Below, piece by piece: positions 14,301 through 28,578 of a stretch of DNA of 64,000 nucleotides. The stretch is from Echinometra lucunter. Its lineage: Eukaryota; Echinodermata; Echinoidea; Camarodonta; Echinometridae. Position 1 is the stretch's first letter; every line of letters starts with the position of its first letter. The notes under the pieces were generated by a model. The model saw only the letters and a program-made list of their open reading frames with translations, was not told the DNA's origin and ran no database searches. The DNA lies in the NCBI GenBank assembly GCA_029962745.1, contig CM057158.1:11761929-11825928 (forward strand), in the 5' to 3' direction. The translations under genes were made by a program, and so were the position numbers.

Positions 14301-17149
14301 TTTCCTCTGTGTCGGTAATGGTGCATTCATAGTATGGTCCAAAGCATTCAAATAATTAAGTATTCAGTGACTTAAATTTAGGTGTTCTGTTTTAAGGTAT
14401 TTATTATTCTGTCTCAGATATTTAGACATCGAATCAACATCTGACTCTGTACTAAATGACTATGTTCATCTGACAAACAAGAACCATTGTATATTACTAT
14501 GTTCACATTCATGAAAGTGGACACCAAAAGTACTATGTTGATCTTCATTATGATGGACAAAATATTTTATTGTTCGTCGTTATGATTTGTAGTACACGAA
14601 TACAAAACCAACCGTAATAAAATCATAGAGAGTATCTCTTGTGTACAGTGTATGTTACCAGTGAATGTTTTCACTTTGCATGGCTTGTGTATGAACTTCA
14701 GCAGGAAAAAAAAAACCAGTTAAGCAGAATGAAAAAGCAGTGGGAGCCGCGCGCTATTGGTCAGATCTACGGGATCACGTGACAGTGCGCCATGTGCGCA
14801 CCGAAAGGATGCTTGTATCATTCTCTACCATTGCAGGCCCTCATTATTTCCTTCATCTCTTCATCCCCTCTCTCTTTTTCTCATTCTCGCTACTTTATAA
14901 CTGTATTCACCTTTCTTTGTACATTGCTGTACCTCCTTATCTACTCTCGATATCTTTTCTACCTCTATCTACCTTGTCCCCTCCCCCCCCCCCCCCTCTC
15001 TCTCTCTCTCTTTCAAGTTCTGTATAGATTCCTCTCCCTCCCTCTATCTCGTTTGCTCTCTCCTAATTCCTTATTACCGACTCTCTCCCATTTTCTCCCT
15101 ATGCCATCTAGGCTCTCCTCCAGTCTCTGAAAAAATCTCTCTCTGTCCCTCTCTCTCGCTCTTCCTTTGGAACATACGAGCACATATTTTATTTGATAAC
15201 ACGAGGGATCATGACTGTGACTCACATCCTTTTCAATGTCATGAAACATTAATGAAAAAATGAATGAAAATGATCGCATAATCAATGTAAATGACCACCA
15301 ATTATGCATGCGTATATGTTATAATATAATGAAATATAATAGTTCTACTTCTTTTTAAGTCATATCTTTGTTCATTTAATACAAACAATAATTTTCTGTT
15401 TAATGGGATTTCCCTCACATCTATTCAGCTCACCTAATCATATTTCATACTTGTGTAAAACGAGGCTAGTGTCAGCGAATGACCTTTCTCGGGTATAGAC
15501 CTCGCGATGAAAAGGCCTCAGCCATGGCCTTAGGCAATGCCAGGGGCAAATGGAACACAAACTCCACATGATAATGCATTCCCCGGATACTTCTATGCCT
15601 TACTGTACATTCCCATATACCAGACCCCTAATAACCGACCCTATGAAGAGGAGAAAAAAAGTAAATTCTTATACCTATAAGGAGAGAGAGAAAGAGAGAG
15701 AGAGAGAGGGAGAGAGAGAGGGGGGGTGTATATATAGCAAATATAGAATGACAGCGGTACCTAAACGAAAGCTTTAATTGGATTAGAAAATACAACTTCA
15801 TTTGAATTGCCATCTTCATGATTTTCCTAATACTTATCAAGCAGACTTATATTCTGACAATACATGACACGTTACACTATTAATGCACCAATCTGAAATA
15901 CTTACATAAACACATTATTTTTTTTCTTCAGAAATTGAATGAACGTTCTTATACTATTTATCCTTTTTTGTTTACATTTTTACCTAGAACGGTTGTTATA
16001 CATTTCATTTCATTTACATATCTTGACGGTTAAAAGAAACAACTCTCTTCAGCCGAAATGGTTGGTATTCAGCAAGTCCGTAAAGGTAAGAAGGTCAAAT
16101 TACTAAACACAAACATTTAAACATGTAACAATATCATAACAATATAAACCAAGTCAAAACCGAGAAAATATCAAAATGAAAGCATGCACACATGAGTATG
16201 TTTTTTTTAAAAACCTATTTCCCCGAGCCTATTACCAGCCCACAATCCACCATTGCCGCCATGAAATCAACCCGCCAAATACCGGACGTCCATGTCTGTA
16301 TACCGTCCACTCGTAGACCGTTTGGCTTAGGACACCTATAGCAGTATTGATGATGTCCACACGCAATGTTTACCGTGTAACATTATGCTTGGCGCCAAAC
16401 AGCCTCGGATAATGAATGCCCAGGGCAACGCCCCGAGCTACACGCGGGCTGATTAGCTCGCAAGGCTCTCATCAAAATATTTTCTCCCACTACTGTTTGG
16501 ACATGTTGAAAGTGAATGCAAGTTTTGCAGGAGAACTTTCCCTTTTAAGCCAGGTTGCTACGAGATATATGGTATATGATCTTGTTCTTTTGGGTGTCGT
16601 GACAATATTGTAAAACGATATAGTTTCATTTCTGTATTCAGCTTCAGTGTATTTTGATTCAAGTACAGAGAGAGAGAGAGAGAGAGAGAGTCGTTGCTTT
16701 TTTGTTTCACGGTCATTTTTTGCAATATACACACAACATATCAATTAACAATTGATTAAATGTTATGACTGCACTTCTTTGGATATTAAAGTCACCAGTC
16801 CTGTAATAATCCATCCGAAGAAAAAAGAACATTGCAGGTGCCTTTCTTATGCAAAATTATGGAAGTGAGCAAAACGTTCTCCTTTCTCCCGATAACTACT
16901 CTCCACTTCTAAGTTGAAGATTGTAAGGAAATACTGATCGGATGTTCGTTGCACCACTCTGTCATAAAATACCCTCTCAATACCCGCCATGATGACGTAT
17001 TGACTAAACGACAGTTACTCCTCCTCAAAAGACAGAAACTCAATATTCCATCTAAATGCGATTCTTAAGAGGCTTTAGATGATGCAGTTGAGAAGAAGAT
17101 GGGGAAGGGAGAGTAAGAGTGGGACAGAGACGGTGGGCAGACGGGGAGG

Positions 17150-17242
17150 AGAAAGAGAGGGGGAGAGAGAAAGAGAGAGAGAGAGAGAGAGCAATAAAAA
17201 TAGAAGTATACAGCTTTCATGCTTATTGGGGAAATCTAGAGA

Positions 17243-17299
<57 letters not shown>

Positions 17300-17450
17300 A
17301 ATCAAAATAGAAGTATACAGCTTTCATGCTTATTGGGGAAATCTAGAGACCTAGAGAGAGAGAGAGAGACAGATGGGGTAGTATATACAGCTTCAATGTC
17401 TATTCCATCTAGAGACCAATGAAAGGGAGTAAGAGAGAGAGAGAGGGGGG
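17150..17450. repeat. Duplicated unit bracketed by (GA)n tracts
   Basis: A unit of about 45 bases (tagaagtatacagctttcat...aaatctagagaccta) follows a GA tract at 17202-17247 and again, almost unchanged, at 17309-17353. A diverged third copy lies at 17381-17420. Each is separated by (GA)n. Confidence 0.75.
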
Positions 17451-17570
17451 ATTTTGGACTGAGAATTATTAATGAAAACAACATAGATTCATAAAATAAT
17501 TAGGGGATAATGATTGTCAAAATGAGATCGAAAGACGCAATCAGTAATATTGCTATCATATGTAACGGTA

Positions 17571-17625
17571 GGCCTAAAACTTGTAAAGCGCCTTGAGCAT
17601 GTATAAAGGCGTTATATCGATATCA
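17571..17625 (+). repeat. SINE-type 3' tail fragment
   Basis: The segment holds aaagcgccttgagca followed by aaggcgttatatcgat, the paired-GCGC tail also seen, inverted, at the ends of the elements at 631 and 29785. No tRNA-like head is next to it. Confidence 0.5.
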
Positions 17626-20600
17626 ATGTGTATGTACATTAAAGTCTGTATTATGACAGAGAAGCTGAAATGATTATTACGAACTTCACGACAGACAGAG
17701 AGAGGGTATCTTAAAATTCATACACACACACTGAGAATTTTTTTTTCCAAATTAATGAAAAATATTCAAAGAAACAATCACTTGAAATGAGGAGAGTTAG
17801 AGAAGTTATGACGATTTGAAACTAGACGTAGATGAAGAAACATGAAGAAAAAAGTGAGGTAAAGAAGGAGAAATCTCAACCGAAGGGATTAGAAGATGAT
17901 GGGATAAGAGGAATAAATTGATATGCTAAAATATCCGGATATATATCGGTACCAGAGGGGATAAAGAAGATCCCACAGTAAGGATGTCTTAAGAGAGACT
18001 GGCTAAGCCTTCTATATGAGGTGAGGATTGAATGGAGCAGAGAGAGAAAGAGAGGGGAGTGAGGCGTCACTTTAGCCTGCCACGTGTCTATCTCACTAAA
18101 TAACGATCACCGATGTTAAATTGGCACCTCGATAAGTAAATGAATAAATCTACATGAAGTGCGCGCGATTCCACCGCGCCTATTTTTCTCCTCCTCCGTC
18201 GCGGCGCAAAATAGAAGGATTTATGTTTCAATTTCCACGCATATTTTTTCCCGTTTCACTGCGAGATATTGTATCGTTTTGGAATACATTTATGGGAACG
18301 CGATGCGAGGAGTGTAAGATGAGAGAACGTCGTAGAATATTGATATCTCTTTGGTCTTTGATTCAATCAAAGAATTTTCTTTCGTCTCACCTTACTCAAA
18401 CGTCAATCTCGGTGGAGTTGAGAACTATAAATTGACAGATATATGCAGTCGAACGGTTAACACGAAGCAAACAAAGTTACCGTGAAATTAATGGGTGCAA
18501 ACTGATACAGAATAATAAATATCAATTTTACTACATTGCTCTACAGTATGCTATTGTTGTCCTGTTTTCCTCAACAATTTCAATTAAATTTGCCGTGCTC
18601 ACTTAAGGAAATGCTTATATTTGAGGAGGAAATAAGATGACCTTACAGTACATTAAAGATATTTTCTCGTATATCGATGAGCAATGTCACTGTAAGTTAA
18701 TGCAAGAGCAGTTGAACACAATCATCAAGCATGTTTCACCATGAAATATAACCTCACTGAACTAAGGAATATCACTTTAAAGAGATAATTGCCCGAAATA
18801 TGCTCGCCTTTGTCCCGATGTTATAATGAGTTACTAACGTATGTAGGTATACTGAAACGCAATGGAGTAATGGAGTAATGGAGCAATGGAGTAAAGGTAT
18901 TTAAGTATTTAAGTATACTGTTGTTCGTTTCCGTTTCCTTTACCATCTAAACGATCGATGTATAATTCTGTAAATTTTACAAGAAAGCGTGTAAATAGGA
19001 AATATAAGGATGAGAAGAAAAGAGTACCTTCTTTGAGATAAATTCCTACGGCAAGGTTCAATTCGATAACTTCAAAGACATTGAAATTGAAATTAGCATT
19101 TACTTATTTGTGGAACATTAACAATGTGTTTATAAGTGTTTATAATATACGTAAATGCGGTATATGTTACGAAAAGGGAGGCGAACCTCTTTCTAACCTT
19201 ATAAACACATTAAACATAATGTTATTATTCAAGAGATAAATAAATGTGAATTTTCAAACTTCAAACTTACAAAACAGAGGGCAGAAGAAATTTCAAGCAA
19301 GATCAGACCGGACCAGAAAAGAATGCGATTTTTAAGGTGATGGTGAAAGGCTGGTTTCAAAGACCGTGACCATGAAAATATCGAATATTTTGAAATGAAA
19401 TTAGTGTTTTGGAAGTTGAATTTATAGCTTGTGATGTTCAGAGTGGTTTACCTATTCAACCAAGTAAGTTCTCGATAGACTTGAAATGCTTCTGCACGTA
19501 GGTAACTAGACACAAAACACCATGTTAGGTTTAACTTTCTTCTTGCCGTAAATGAATCTCGTCACCAAATGTATAAGTAAACTTAAACAGCAGCGTGACG
19601 CCATCATGATAGGTGTAAGCCTTCACAAAGGTCAATAAAATGGTTTAACTGAGCCATACTTCGAGAATTGTATGTTGTAACCAAAGGACTGGTTACAACT
19701 ATCGTTTATATACCCAGCGGTGGACGAGATTATGTGTATGATCACATAGGCCTACTCGTATACTGGTAAAACATAACATCTAAAGTAATCATGAGAACTC
19801 TTAGTGTTAGTATCATGTTTCTTGGATGTTGGAATGCCTTGTGAAAAGGGAGCTCGTGTAATTCAGGATCAAACAAGTTAAATGCTTCTACATATTGAGA
19901 AGATGAAATGTTAAGGACGCTACTAGTAAACAATCTTAAAATCATGCAAGTCGCATGATTGTGTGCAGGGCATTTCCTCTCTTGCCAATAGCCGAGCGGT
20001 GGCGTCCTTTTCTCTTTGCTTTTCATCAGGAGACATTTCCACCTTATTATTTTTCCCATTTGGTGAAGCCCTCCTTCGGGTTCATTATCGAACATTCTTA
20101 CTGGGTATGAAAGTCACAGGCCAACCCGTGCAGCGCTGATACACGATACAAACCCCTGGAGCTTCCCGGGAGGCTGCGTTAGCAAGACTATCAATAACAA
20201 CACCGTAATGGCAAACTTAGGGGGAAAAACTTACATTAATGGCAAAATCAAAGGGGAAGTTAAGAGAGAGGGGTAGTATCGACATAAGAATCGGGCAGAA
20301 AGGGAAACAAGGTGGTTACAAGGGGGAGGGAAAGAGAGGATGTGAGAGGGTCAGAGAGACGAAGATAGAAAGGAGAAATGAGGAAGAAAAGGAAAATGTG
20401 AGGAGTGTAGAAAGACAGCTGTGATGTGGCTACCCTAAGGCGCGCAGGGCTGCAGCAGAAGTCTTTTCTAAAGTTTAGGTATCTCGGGTTTGTTCGGCAT
20501 GCTTTTTCATTCTTGTTTTGCCTCAAGGATTAATCCGTTCTGAAAAATTCAACCCTTACTTCTTTTTCCTGTCGCGGGTATTTTTTCTTCGTCGACTGAC

Positions 20601-21139
20601 CCGTATATGGCCGGAGGCGGACAGCAATCAGGATGGCCTGTCGAATACACAGCAAAGCAGCGGCGTACTACAGGGGGAGTTCAGGGTAGGACGATCCGGA
20701 GACGGCCAAAATCTTTCTCTTTAAGACAGAAAAATCATGACGATTACGTGACATTACAGATTTTGATACGCCCCAAAAGTTCCCCGCCATCGAAGAGTTT
20801 GCATTGCAAGTTGTTACTTCTGACACGGCAGCCAAAGATATGTACCATTTGTTGACTTACGGCATAAAGTTAACAAACTGCGACTGTTGGAAGCGGTGCT
20901 ATTGTTGCTCAAAACCAACTCACTTGCCTCGTACCTGTTACAAACACGGATCGCCCACTTAGCTGAATCGACTCGAAAAACTTTTTTTTTCTTCAGTCCG
21001 GGGTTTTGTAGAAGAGGGGAAGATAAAAAGGGGAGAAGAAAGAACCTGGGGACACAAATCCCCTGTAACCCCGACTCTGTAAGCCTATACACTTTTAATA
21101 TAAGCATGGACGGTAGGCCCGTGTATTGTTGTTTGCCGT

Positions 21140-21393
21140 AAGAAAGGGAACAGTGGATGCCACGGCGCCGCCGGAGGCAAGATTTGTAATTATGCCGGTT
21201 CTCGCGAGACCCGCGCAGTGCGTGATGCCCGCCAGCGCTTTCTGATCGCCGACGGCCCTGAATTCTCCACTCTCCGCCATCATTCGGCGTGCTTCATGAG
21301 CCTCAGACATATTTTGCACCAAAATCGCTGCGTTTTACTTGCGAGAGAGACGTGCGACGTTGTGATTCTCGGCGAAAAACGACGAAAAACCCG
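21140..21393 (+). promoter_or_regulatory. CpG-rich patch ending in a strong splice donor; candidate first exon/promoter
   Basis: This stretch is markedly richer in G, C and CpG than its surroundings (for example gcgccgccgg and tctcgcgagacccgcgcag). It ends in ACCCG|GTAAGT, an excellent donor at 21394. No long coding frame is present on the + strand, so it would be a non-coding 5' exon. The first supported coding exon downstream on the same strand begins directly with an ATG at its acceptor and therefore needs a 5' UTR exon upstream. Linking the two is inference; the intron would be about 12.5 kb. Confidence 0.35.
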
Positions 21394-23813
21394 GTAAGTT
21401 TGGAGTTGTTTGTATCTTTTACTAGTGACTTTGCGAACACTGTTGTGGGTATAATAGAGAGATAGGGAAAAGGCATGTGCCACGGTGCGTCCATTCGTTG
21501 TGAAGGGAGGGAGGGATGAGAAGATACTTATGGATAGGAGGTTTTGCTTGACGCTTGCTCGTACACATAGCAGCCTGCTAAGCTAGCATAACCTCCTCGC
21601 AGGGGTTATATTCGTTCGTTCAAGCAATGGCTTCATCGCTAAGACGGCGATTCACTTTGCCATGTCTTGACATTATAGCACTCCCCTAGTCTTACAAGAT
21701 CTTTTCTCTTTTACAAAAACTACATGATTTATAAAACTCGTTACCCTGTACTCGAAGATGAATGAGAATTTCTCGTCAAAAAGTTCTCGTCTTTCAGAGA
21801 TGACGAAAGGTACAAATTTTCTTCGTTGTATAGATTTAGATTTCATTTTATTCTGGGAAACTGACCAATACCCCGTGGCTTTGAAACGTTAATCATACTC
21901 TAAACTCCATTAGTTCCAGTCATGTCATGAAAGTTCGCTCTCATATTAGGTGTAAGACGGAGGTTGTATAATGACCTGTGGTTAGGATGTTAAAGTGATT
22001 TTCATGTCAATATGTAGCCTATAACGAATTTCTCTAAAGCATGCATTTATGCGGCATTTGTGATGACACTTGTCAATAGGTTCGACATAAAGAAATCCGA
22101 CATTGTGGACTCAAATTTACAAGAAATCGTCATAGCTTATCTAAATTCTTTGATATCTGTTTCATAACGAAAAATCTCCTTTCAATGCGGGTTATTTTGC
22201 ACAAAAATGAGAGGGAATGTGTCATCTGCGAAATTCGGACTTAATTATTCTCATTTTAGAAGTTGAATTTAATCCACTATATACTACGTGACGCCAAATT
22301 TCAGCACATTCTGATTAAGTATGATATTCTTTAGTGTCTTTTTCACTGAAAAAAAGTCTTACCGGCCTACTAAGGCAAACTAACCATCAGATAGACTGCT
22401 ACACATTTTATATCATGATTAACGAACTCGTCCATTCTATAAGCAACACAGGAAAACAGCTTTACGAGCGTTTTAATAATTTTATGATCGAGAATCGTCT
22501 GAAATACGTGATTGAAATATGTTTTATTACTTTCCTTTATTGTGCATACGCACTGAATTTATATTCATGAAACGAAAGAGCAGACAACATCTCGAAGTAC
22601 AGAATTTACTCGTTAGCTTCGTTCAATTTAAGCAACAATTATACCCACCGAGCATCATTGTACATATTTAATGAAAAAGTTAGAGTGATAAAATGTCCTA
22701 TTCAAAATGTATGAGTAGTAAAGCGAGTGGGTTTAAAAGAAAAAAAAACTCCACCTTGGCGACAATACACACTGCACAGAAGTCGATACGGAACAATCAC
22801 AAGCTTTGATTGAATATTGACTCGAATAATTATACTATTATATCGTCCGTTGCCGCCCTTCTCGCGCGCGAATAGGTCGTGAAATCTCTGTAAATGTATC
22901 ACTTTAGTCGCTTTGCGGTAAACTTGTTGATATCTTGTATTTTTGTGAATTTTGATGATTAGATGTTGTTCAGTGTTTTAATGTTCCGACCGGTAATTTA
23001 TGTGGTTTTCTCTTTTCCCTCTCCTTTTCACTTGATTTCATGTGACAATGTTATTATTTATTAGCTTGAAACATAATCCGAGGTGTATGTTTCAACATCC
23101 TTTGCTATCACAAAGAAGGGAGAAAATTAACAAGTGTGGTGATTGAACACTGATTAGGCTTACAAGATTATTTAGAATAATAATACTTTAGTGATATTAC
23201 TTTGATGTTTCATTTAGTTTAAATAATATTATTTGCAAGCTGTATCACAATTTCCATCTGCCGATACTCACAACATCATGTACGTGAATTAATCTTGTGT
23301 AAATCTGACCGCACTATTTTATTTGAATGAAACGAGGAAGCAAGAGTCCAGAAAAGGAAGACAGAATGGGGATTTCACCAATAGCCTGGTTTGAATTGAT
23401 TCATAGCCCAATTTGGGCTGTGGGATATGGCCCAAAGATTGTGATCTATTATTGAATGGATCCCTATTTAAAGTAGGACAAGTCATTGGATAATTTAGGG
23501 GACATTTTGGGGTGTAAATGATGATAAGTGATCTAAATTTAGACGGGTCCTCTTTTTTCTTCTGTTAAAGACTGTTTTGAATTCTACAGTGCCCATCCAC
23601 ATTCGACTGATGAGACCGTACATAAATAATATTTTCCAAAATTGGGTATTAAATTTTCTTTGTTTTTTCATGTATGTTTTTTTTTTTTTTAGACTTCCTC
23701 ATTATAGCAACTTCAACTAGATTCTAACCACAGGAAACATAATATATTCTAGTATCCGAGAATTTCTGTTATCGATTCGTTTTCGTTTTGTCAACTAACT
23801 TCCTTAAACTAAA

Positions 23814-24010
23814 ACAAATCAGTCAAATGACCAGATGACTAGTCAGCTGGGTGCAACTGATATATCTAGTCATAAAAGTTACTACATTCTGGTCAAAATA
23901 CTACTAGAAAATAGTCACAAATGACTGAAATATAGTATTTAAAAAAAATGACTAGTATTTTAGTTTCATCCAGCTGACCCTTTTATCTAGTCATTTTTGA
24001 CTGATTTGTT
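23814..24010. mobile_element. MITE family A, copy 1
   Basis: The ends (acaaatcagtcaaatga and its inverse) are inverted repeats, and both arms carry the family motif gtcagctgggtgcaact (the right arm as an inverted variant). The interior is rich in actag and atgact motifs shared with the copy at 28579. Confidence 0.65.
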
Positions 24011-24207
24011 TGTATATGATATATTCCAAGATGATATAGTTTAGTGAAATTTAAGTCATAGAAATTTATTTAAAGTGGATTGATAATATTCTTCCTTTAT
24101 TTTTCTTCGATACCTTGTAAAGTTGTATTTCTAGATGTTTTATTTCTATAAATGTTATTTTTTATAAACACACTCATCACTATTATCATTATACTCAGTA
24201 ACATGAT

Positions 24208-24209
24208 CC

Positions 24210-24267
<58 letters not shown>

Positions 24268-24275
24268 CATTATTA

Positions 24276-24311
<36 letters not shown>

Positions 24312-24420
24312 TGTTATTATTACTATTGTTATTCTTCTTATTATTATCATTCTTATTGTTATGATTATTATTATCATTATTATTGTTGTTGTTTTGTTGT
24401 TGCTGCTGCTGCTGTATAAG
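24208..24420 (+). repeat. (ATT)n microsatellite
   Basis: About 190 bases of (ATT)n with interruptions, ending in (GTT)n and (GCT)n. Confidence 0.95.
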
Positions 24421-27114
24421 CATTCATTCATCTGCTAATTTCAGTCCGTATGATATGAGCCTATTCTCCTCAAAATCTTCCATCATTGAAACTTTGGTTG
24501 AATTATTTTTAAGTTATACCATATACCAGCCAGTGTGAAATTTGGTATATACGTTTTCCCTTTATGTACAGCCAGGGGCATGTGAGATAGATTGCAATGA
24601 CCTAATAAGATTCAACCTCTTAATACACGCTCAAAATGGAGGATAAATATTGAAGAAGAATAGAATGTTTTGCAAGTATTCCCCGCATAATCTTGAATCC
24701 TGCGTAAGAATATGCATGCATTATTCGAATTATTTACTCCTTTCATAGTATTTCATTTTTCATTTCATTTTCATATTTATTATATAAAAATTATGCATTT
24801 AAAATATTAAGTACAAATGACGTGATGAATTAAAGATCAATGAAAAACTAGAAAACTAATGTAAGGATAAGCGGTCAAGGTATATATATCTATATCTATG
24901 TGATGAGACCTATATCAAAGGTAGTAGCCCACATTTGCACAACATTATTTTAGAAATTGAAGAGAAATAAGCCAATTTAAATTTTAAATGATAGATATTT
25001 ATGTAAACCTATCATGTTATCAAATTTACAACAATATACAAGAATAAGTGAAAAATGAATGGTTTTACTCTTAAAGCGTCAGGAAGAACGCCTTTACAAA
25101 ACAAAGAAAATAAAAGAAAATTTGTGTTGAATATTTCCCCCTCAATCCTAAACGGAAATGTACTGGGGTCTAAAACTTTACGAGTGTTTTTCTGTGGCTT
25201 AAAGCAATCTAAAGTAAAACTTTTGTGCAGATTTGGTGCCACTTGCAAATGTGGGCTACTACCTTTAAACTTTAAGCAAGCAAGCTTGTAAAACTGTAGG
25301 TCCCAATGTTCCATTTCCGTTTGAAGGTGGAGAATATGCTCTTTTGCTTTAATTGTTAAGAAAAATTTTGTCATAAGAGTTGTGGATTCCAAATTCATTT
25401 CAAGGCAAAGGTTAATCTGGTATAACTATTGGCTTTCTGGATTATTTTAGGAAAGAATAGTTTTTATAGATGACATCACTTTTGCTCGGCCTTTGCTCGC
25501 TGTAGGTAAAACCGCGCCTAATTGTTGCGCATCCGCCACTCGGCAACACTTCGTTTTTAAACCAAAAGTTTATACTTTATCCCTATTCTAATATGAAACT
25601 ATGCAGTCATATTCACCTGGTGGCACGCTCCAGCCCCGCGGAACTAGCATCCGTACTTCATTAAGCATCTGCAAATCGGCAACATATGTAGGCGTCTAAG
25701 CATCATGAAAAATGAGTTTATGCAATCTATCATATAGCCCAGAGGCAAGATTTCGAGGAAATTGTATAGGAAGCATTTATGCGAACTCATTCCAAAGAAG
25801 GACTGGATATAGCTCGAGTAGAATAAACTTACGGCTAATCTCCTCTTCTCATCCCCCTCTTTCTCTCCCCCTCCCCTCCAGTCTTTCTCCCTCTCCACTC
25901 CTCTTTCTGACGGTTTTTCCGATAGATTGGTATCTTCAAAGAAAACAAGGACGGCAACGATGTCATTATATGCGCATAATGAGAGTTACACGGTTGTGCG
26001 CTTTTCAATATGGCCGACTGCTGATCTATTTACTTTTGCCATACAGGAATGCATGCTCTATATTATGCATAATTAGTCCTGAAAGAGATCAGCTCCTTTA
26101 GTGGACTATATCAATCAACTATGCTTTGTTTTGGTTCTTTGTGTTTACATCATCATGATTATGCAATATTTATTTTCTGGCATATATACATTTTTAGAAA
26201 AGAATCATTTATCATCAGGTAGATGACAGGAGATTGTTGTGCATGCTGTCGAGTATTCCTGGGGTTCCTGGGCTGATGACATGTTATTGGCAAAAAATAA
26301 TGACTTTAACCCGAGGCAATATTATTTTTCCCGACACTGCCGATAGCAATGAGGCTGTTATTTCCTCTTACAAAGCCGTTTTGAATTAATGTAAAAGATC
26401 ACTACTTCGGGGTTTAAAATGCATGTGAGCATATTTCATAAAACAGACTGCTTTTGTTGTTTTTTAATCATGTAACATATTACATATGGGCATCTGATCT
26501 CATTATGAATTTATAAGCCATTCCACATAACTTGTTTATAAGAATAAAGGAGAGGGGGAAAAAGTAGAAGGTAAAAAATCTGAATAACAGACAAAGTTAC
26601 TGGGATTCATTCCATGTTGAGAATGAGCGGCGTTTCATAAAAATAGAAGAAATTACCTTATTATATTATAAGATGAGCATGTTTATGAGATGTGTTTTAT
26701 TGTTAAGATAATTATAGTCTTACAGCCGTTGTCACTGTGTATGTGTTTATATAGCGTAAAGATTACTATAATGCAATATCTAACAGACTTGTAATTATTA
26801 TAGATTCATCTTTGAATCACTATGTTTGATCCAAGCGGTAACGCGTCGTATCATCTAAGTTTACTGTTATCGCTGTATTTGGAAGCTGTTTCTTTAATTG
26901 ACTAACATTCTATCAGTGGTTTAAATGTTCCAACTTGATTAAAACAGAACGGAACAAACAAACAGACAAACAAACAAACAAACAAACAAACAAGTAAGAA
27001 AAGAAAACTAACCATGCTATCCATGACTTTGACAACCGAATTAGACCGCAAGGTTCATGCACGGTTGCTTCACGTGTCACTTTGGCATAACTTGATGGCA
27101 ATGAAACATTCTGC

Positions 27115-27830
27115 TGCATTGACCAATCATAATCAAGATGCTAACTACATTGACCAATAGGGTTCTTTATACTGAACGTATTCTTGAATGCATTCGTTTT
27201 AGATTCACCAATGACCTCAGTGTGCGATTCCCGGGGACACAGCCCACTCAGACCAGCAGCAGAATTCACAGATACAAAGGTAATTCAGGTACAGTATGAT
27301 CAGGACCACGATTGCTTGGGGAAATCCCAGTAGACTGGGAGCCAACGAGACTGACAATGTCGGTTTAGCTGTTAAGACATGTCAGTCTTCTTTTAACTTT
27401 TCAGAAGTCCGGACTGACAATGTCGGTCTCTTGGGCTGAATATACAATTGCAATCGATTGAACCACTTTTTTATTATTATTTCACTCATCATAAGCCAAT
27501 CAAGAACCAGTTTTCAGCTATAGTAGTCAATGAGAATCAAGGCCATGTTCTCAATAGGACAGTCAGGGTTACAGATCAGATGAGGATCAAAATCCGCTTC
27601 TCCGGCCATCATTATGAATGTAGTTTTCTGCTATACAGTAACCTTCAGTGTAAGAAATTTGTTCATGATGAACCAATCAGGACAAGGATATTTATTTATT
27701 AGTGAGGGTTTCTACTTTCTTTAACATTCGACCAATCAGGATTAAGCGTTGTGGCTTTGTCTGCTTTCGCCAATCAGAATCAGATTGTCTAGACTATGGT
27801 CTGCAACAAGAAACCAATTCATGAGTTCCT
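27115..27830. repeat. Cluster of CCAAT-type motifs
   Basis: The word (g)accaatca or gccaatca recurs at about 27121, 27492, 27673, 27730 and 27769, with weaker forms at 27151, 27209 and 27813. The flanks are only loosely similar, so it may be a decayed tandem repeat or chance. Confidence 0.35.
27350..27430 (+). repeat. Short direct repeat gactgacaatgtcggt
   Basis: A 16-base word occurs at about 27350 and again at about 27412, and a partial form (gacatgtcagtc) lies between them. Confidence 0.6.
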
Positions 27831-28249
27831 GCCATAAACATGATAAATGACCATTAGTGGAGTATCAAAGTTTCCGGTTTCCGCTGTTATCAGGTTCAAT
27901 GTTTCTGTCAAGCTGGCCTTCACCAAATGCTGCACTAGCAATATTCTTATGAATTTTGATTGTACCACGGGGCTTCCTTTTGAATTAAGATTGCATCTAA
28001 ATTTAAGTTTTAGGCAAAGAGTATCCGAAAATGATGCACTTTGAATTCTGCGTATATTATCAAATTGGTTCTGAGATTTAGGTTGCCAGACTACCACTGT
28101 TATATTGACTTGATATTGGAAAATTCTACCGCCACGTTATGAAAATATCAAAACATTCAAATAGTTTTAGCTGTGATTGTCACAGTAGCGGATCCATGAT
28201 GCCGAAGTCATTGATAGGCTGTTTAATTGAAATCGATTCAAACTTACGT

Positions 28250-28530
28250 AAAACGGTGCCAACTCACTTGAAATCGGCGCCAACTGTCATATAAAAATAC
28301 ATGTATTAATATTGGGTCAATCTCCCTTCAAAAGCGGCGCCATATCACATAAAAACAGGCCCCTTCTCATTGTGAAATCGGTGTTATCTCTCATGTAAAA
28401 AATCGTAACCAATATCGGTTTCCTTTCACACAAAAATTGGTGCCTTCTACCAAAAATCAGCGCCATCTGCTATAAAAGTTAGCGCATTCACGAAGATCGG
28501 GTACATCTCATATAAAATCGGGGTCCTTCT
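28250..28530. repeat. Decayed minisatellite, unit about 27-30 bases
   Basis: The unit is roughly aaaatcggcgccatctcata and recurs about ten times with many changes (for example aaatcggcgccaact, aaagcggcgccatatc, aaatcagcgccatctg, aaatcggggtcc). Confidence 0.65.
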
Positions 28531-28578
28531 AATGATACATTAAAGTTCGATAGAGATTTTCATAACAAAAGAGCCACT

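Larger units (their letters stand above)
1..21139. other. Gene-free upstream region
   Basis: I see no exon I can support on either strand. Short open frames lack homology, codon pattern and splice context. Besides the repeats listed separately, there are an A22 run near 1510, a C18 run at 1637-1654, further poly-G/C and poly-A runs (5360-5395, 7190, 9868), a (CT)n at 14984-15013 and a few GC-richer patches without splice signals (about 8520-8690, 10640-10770, 20590-20720) that could be regulatory. Confidence 0.5.

Noticed and set aside
24097..24423. Poly-Asn/poly-Ile frames
   Set aside because: Translation of an (ATT)n microsatellite. The same applies to frames over the (AAT)n at 33085-33322 and the (TAG)n at 45829-46029.
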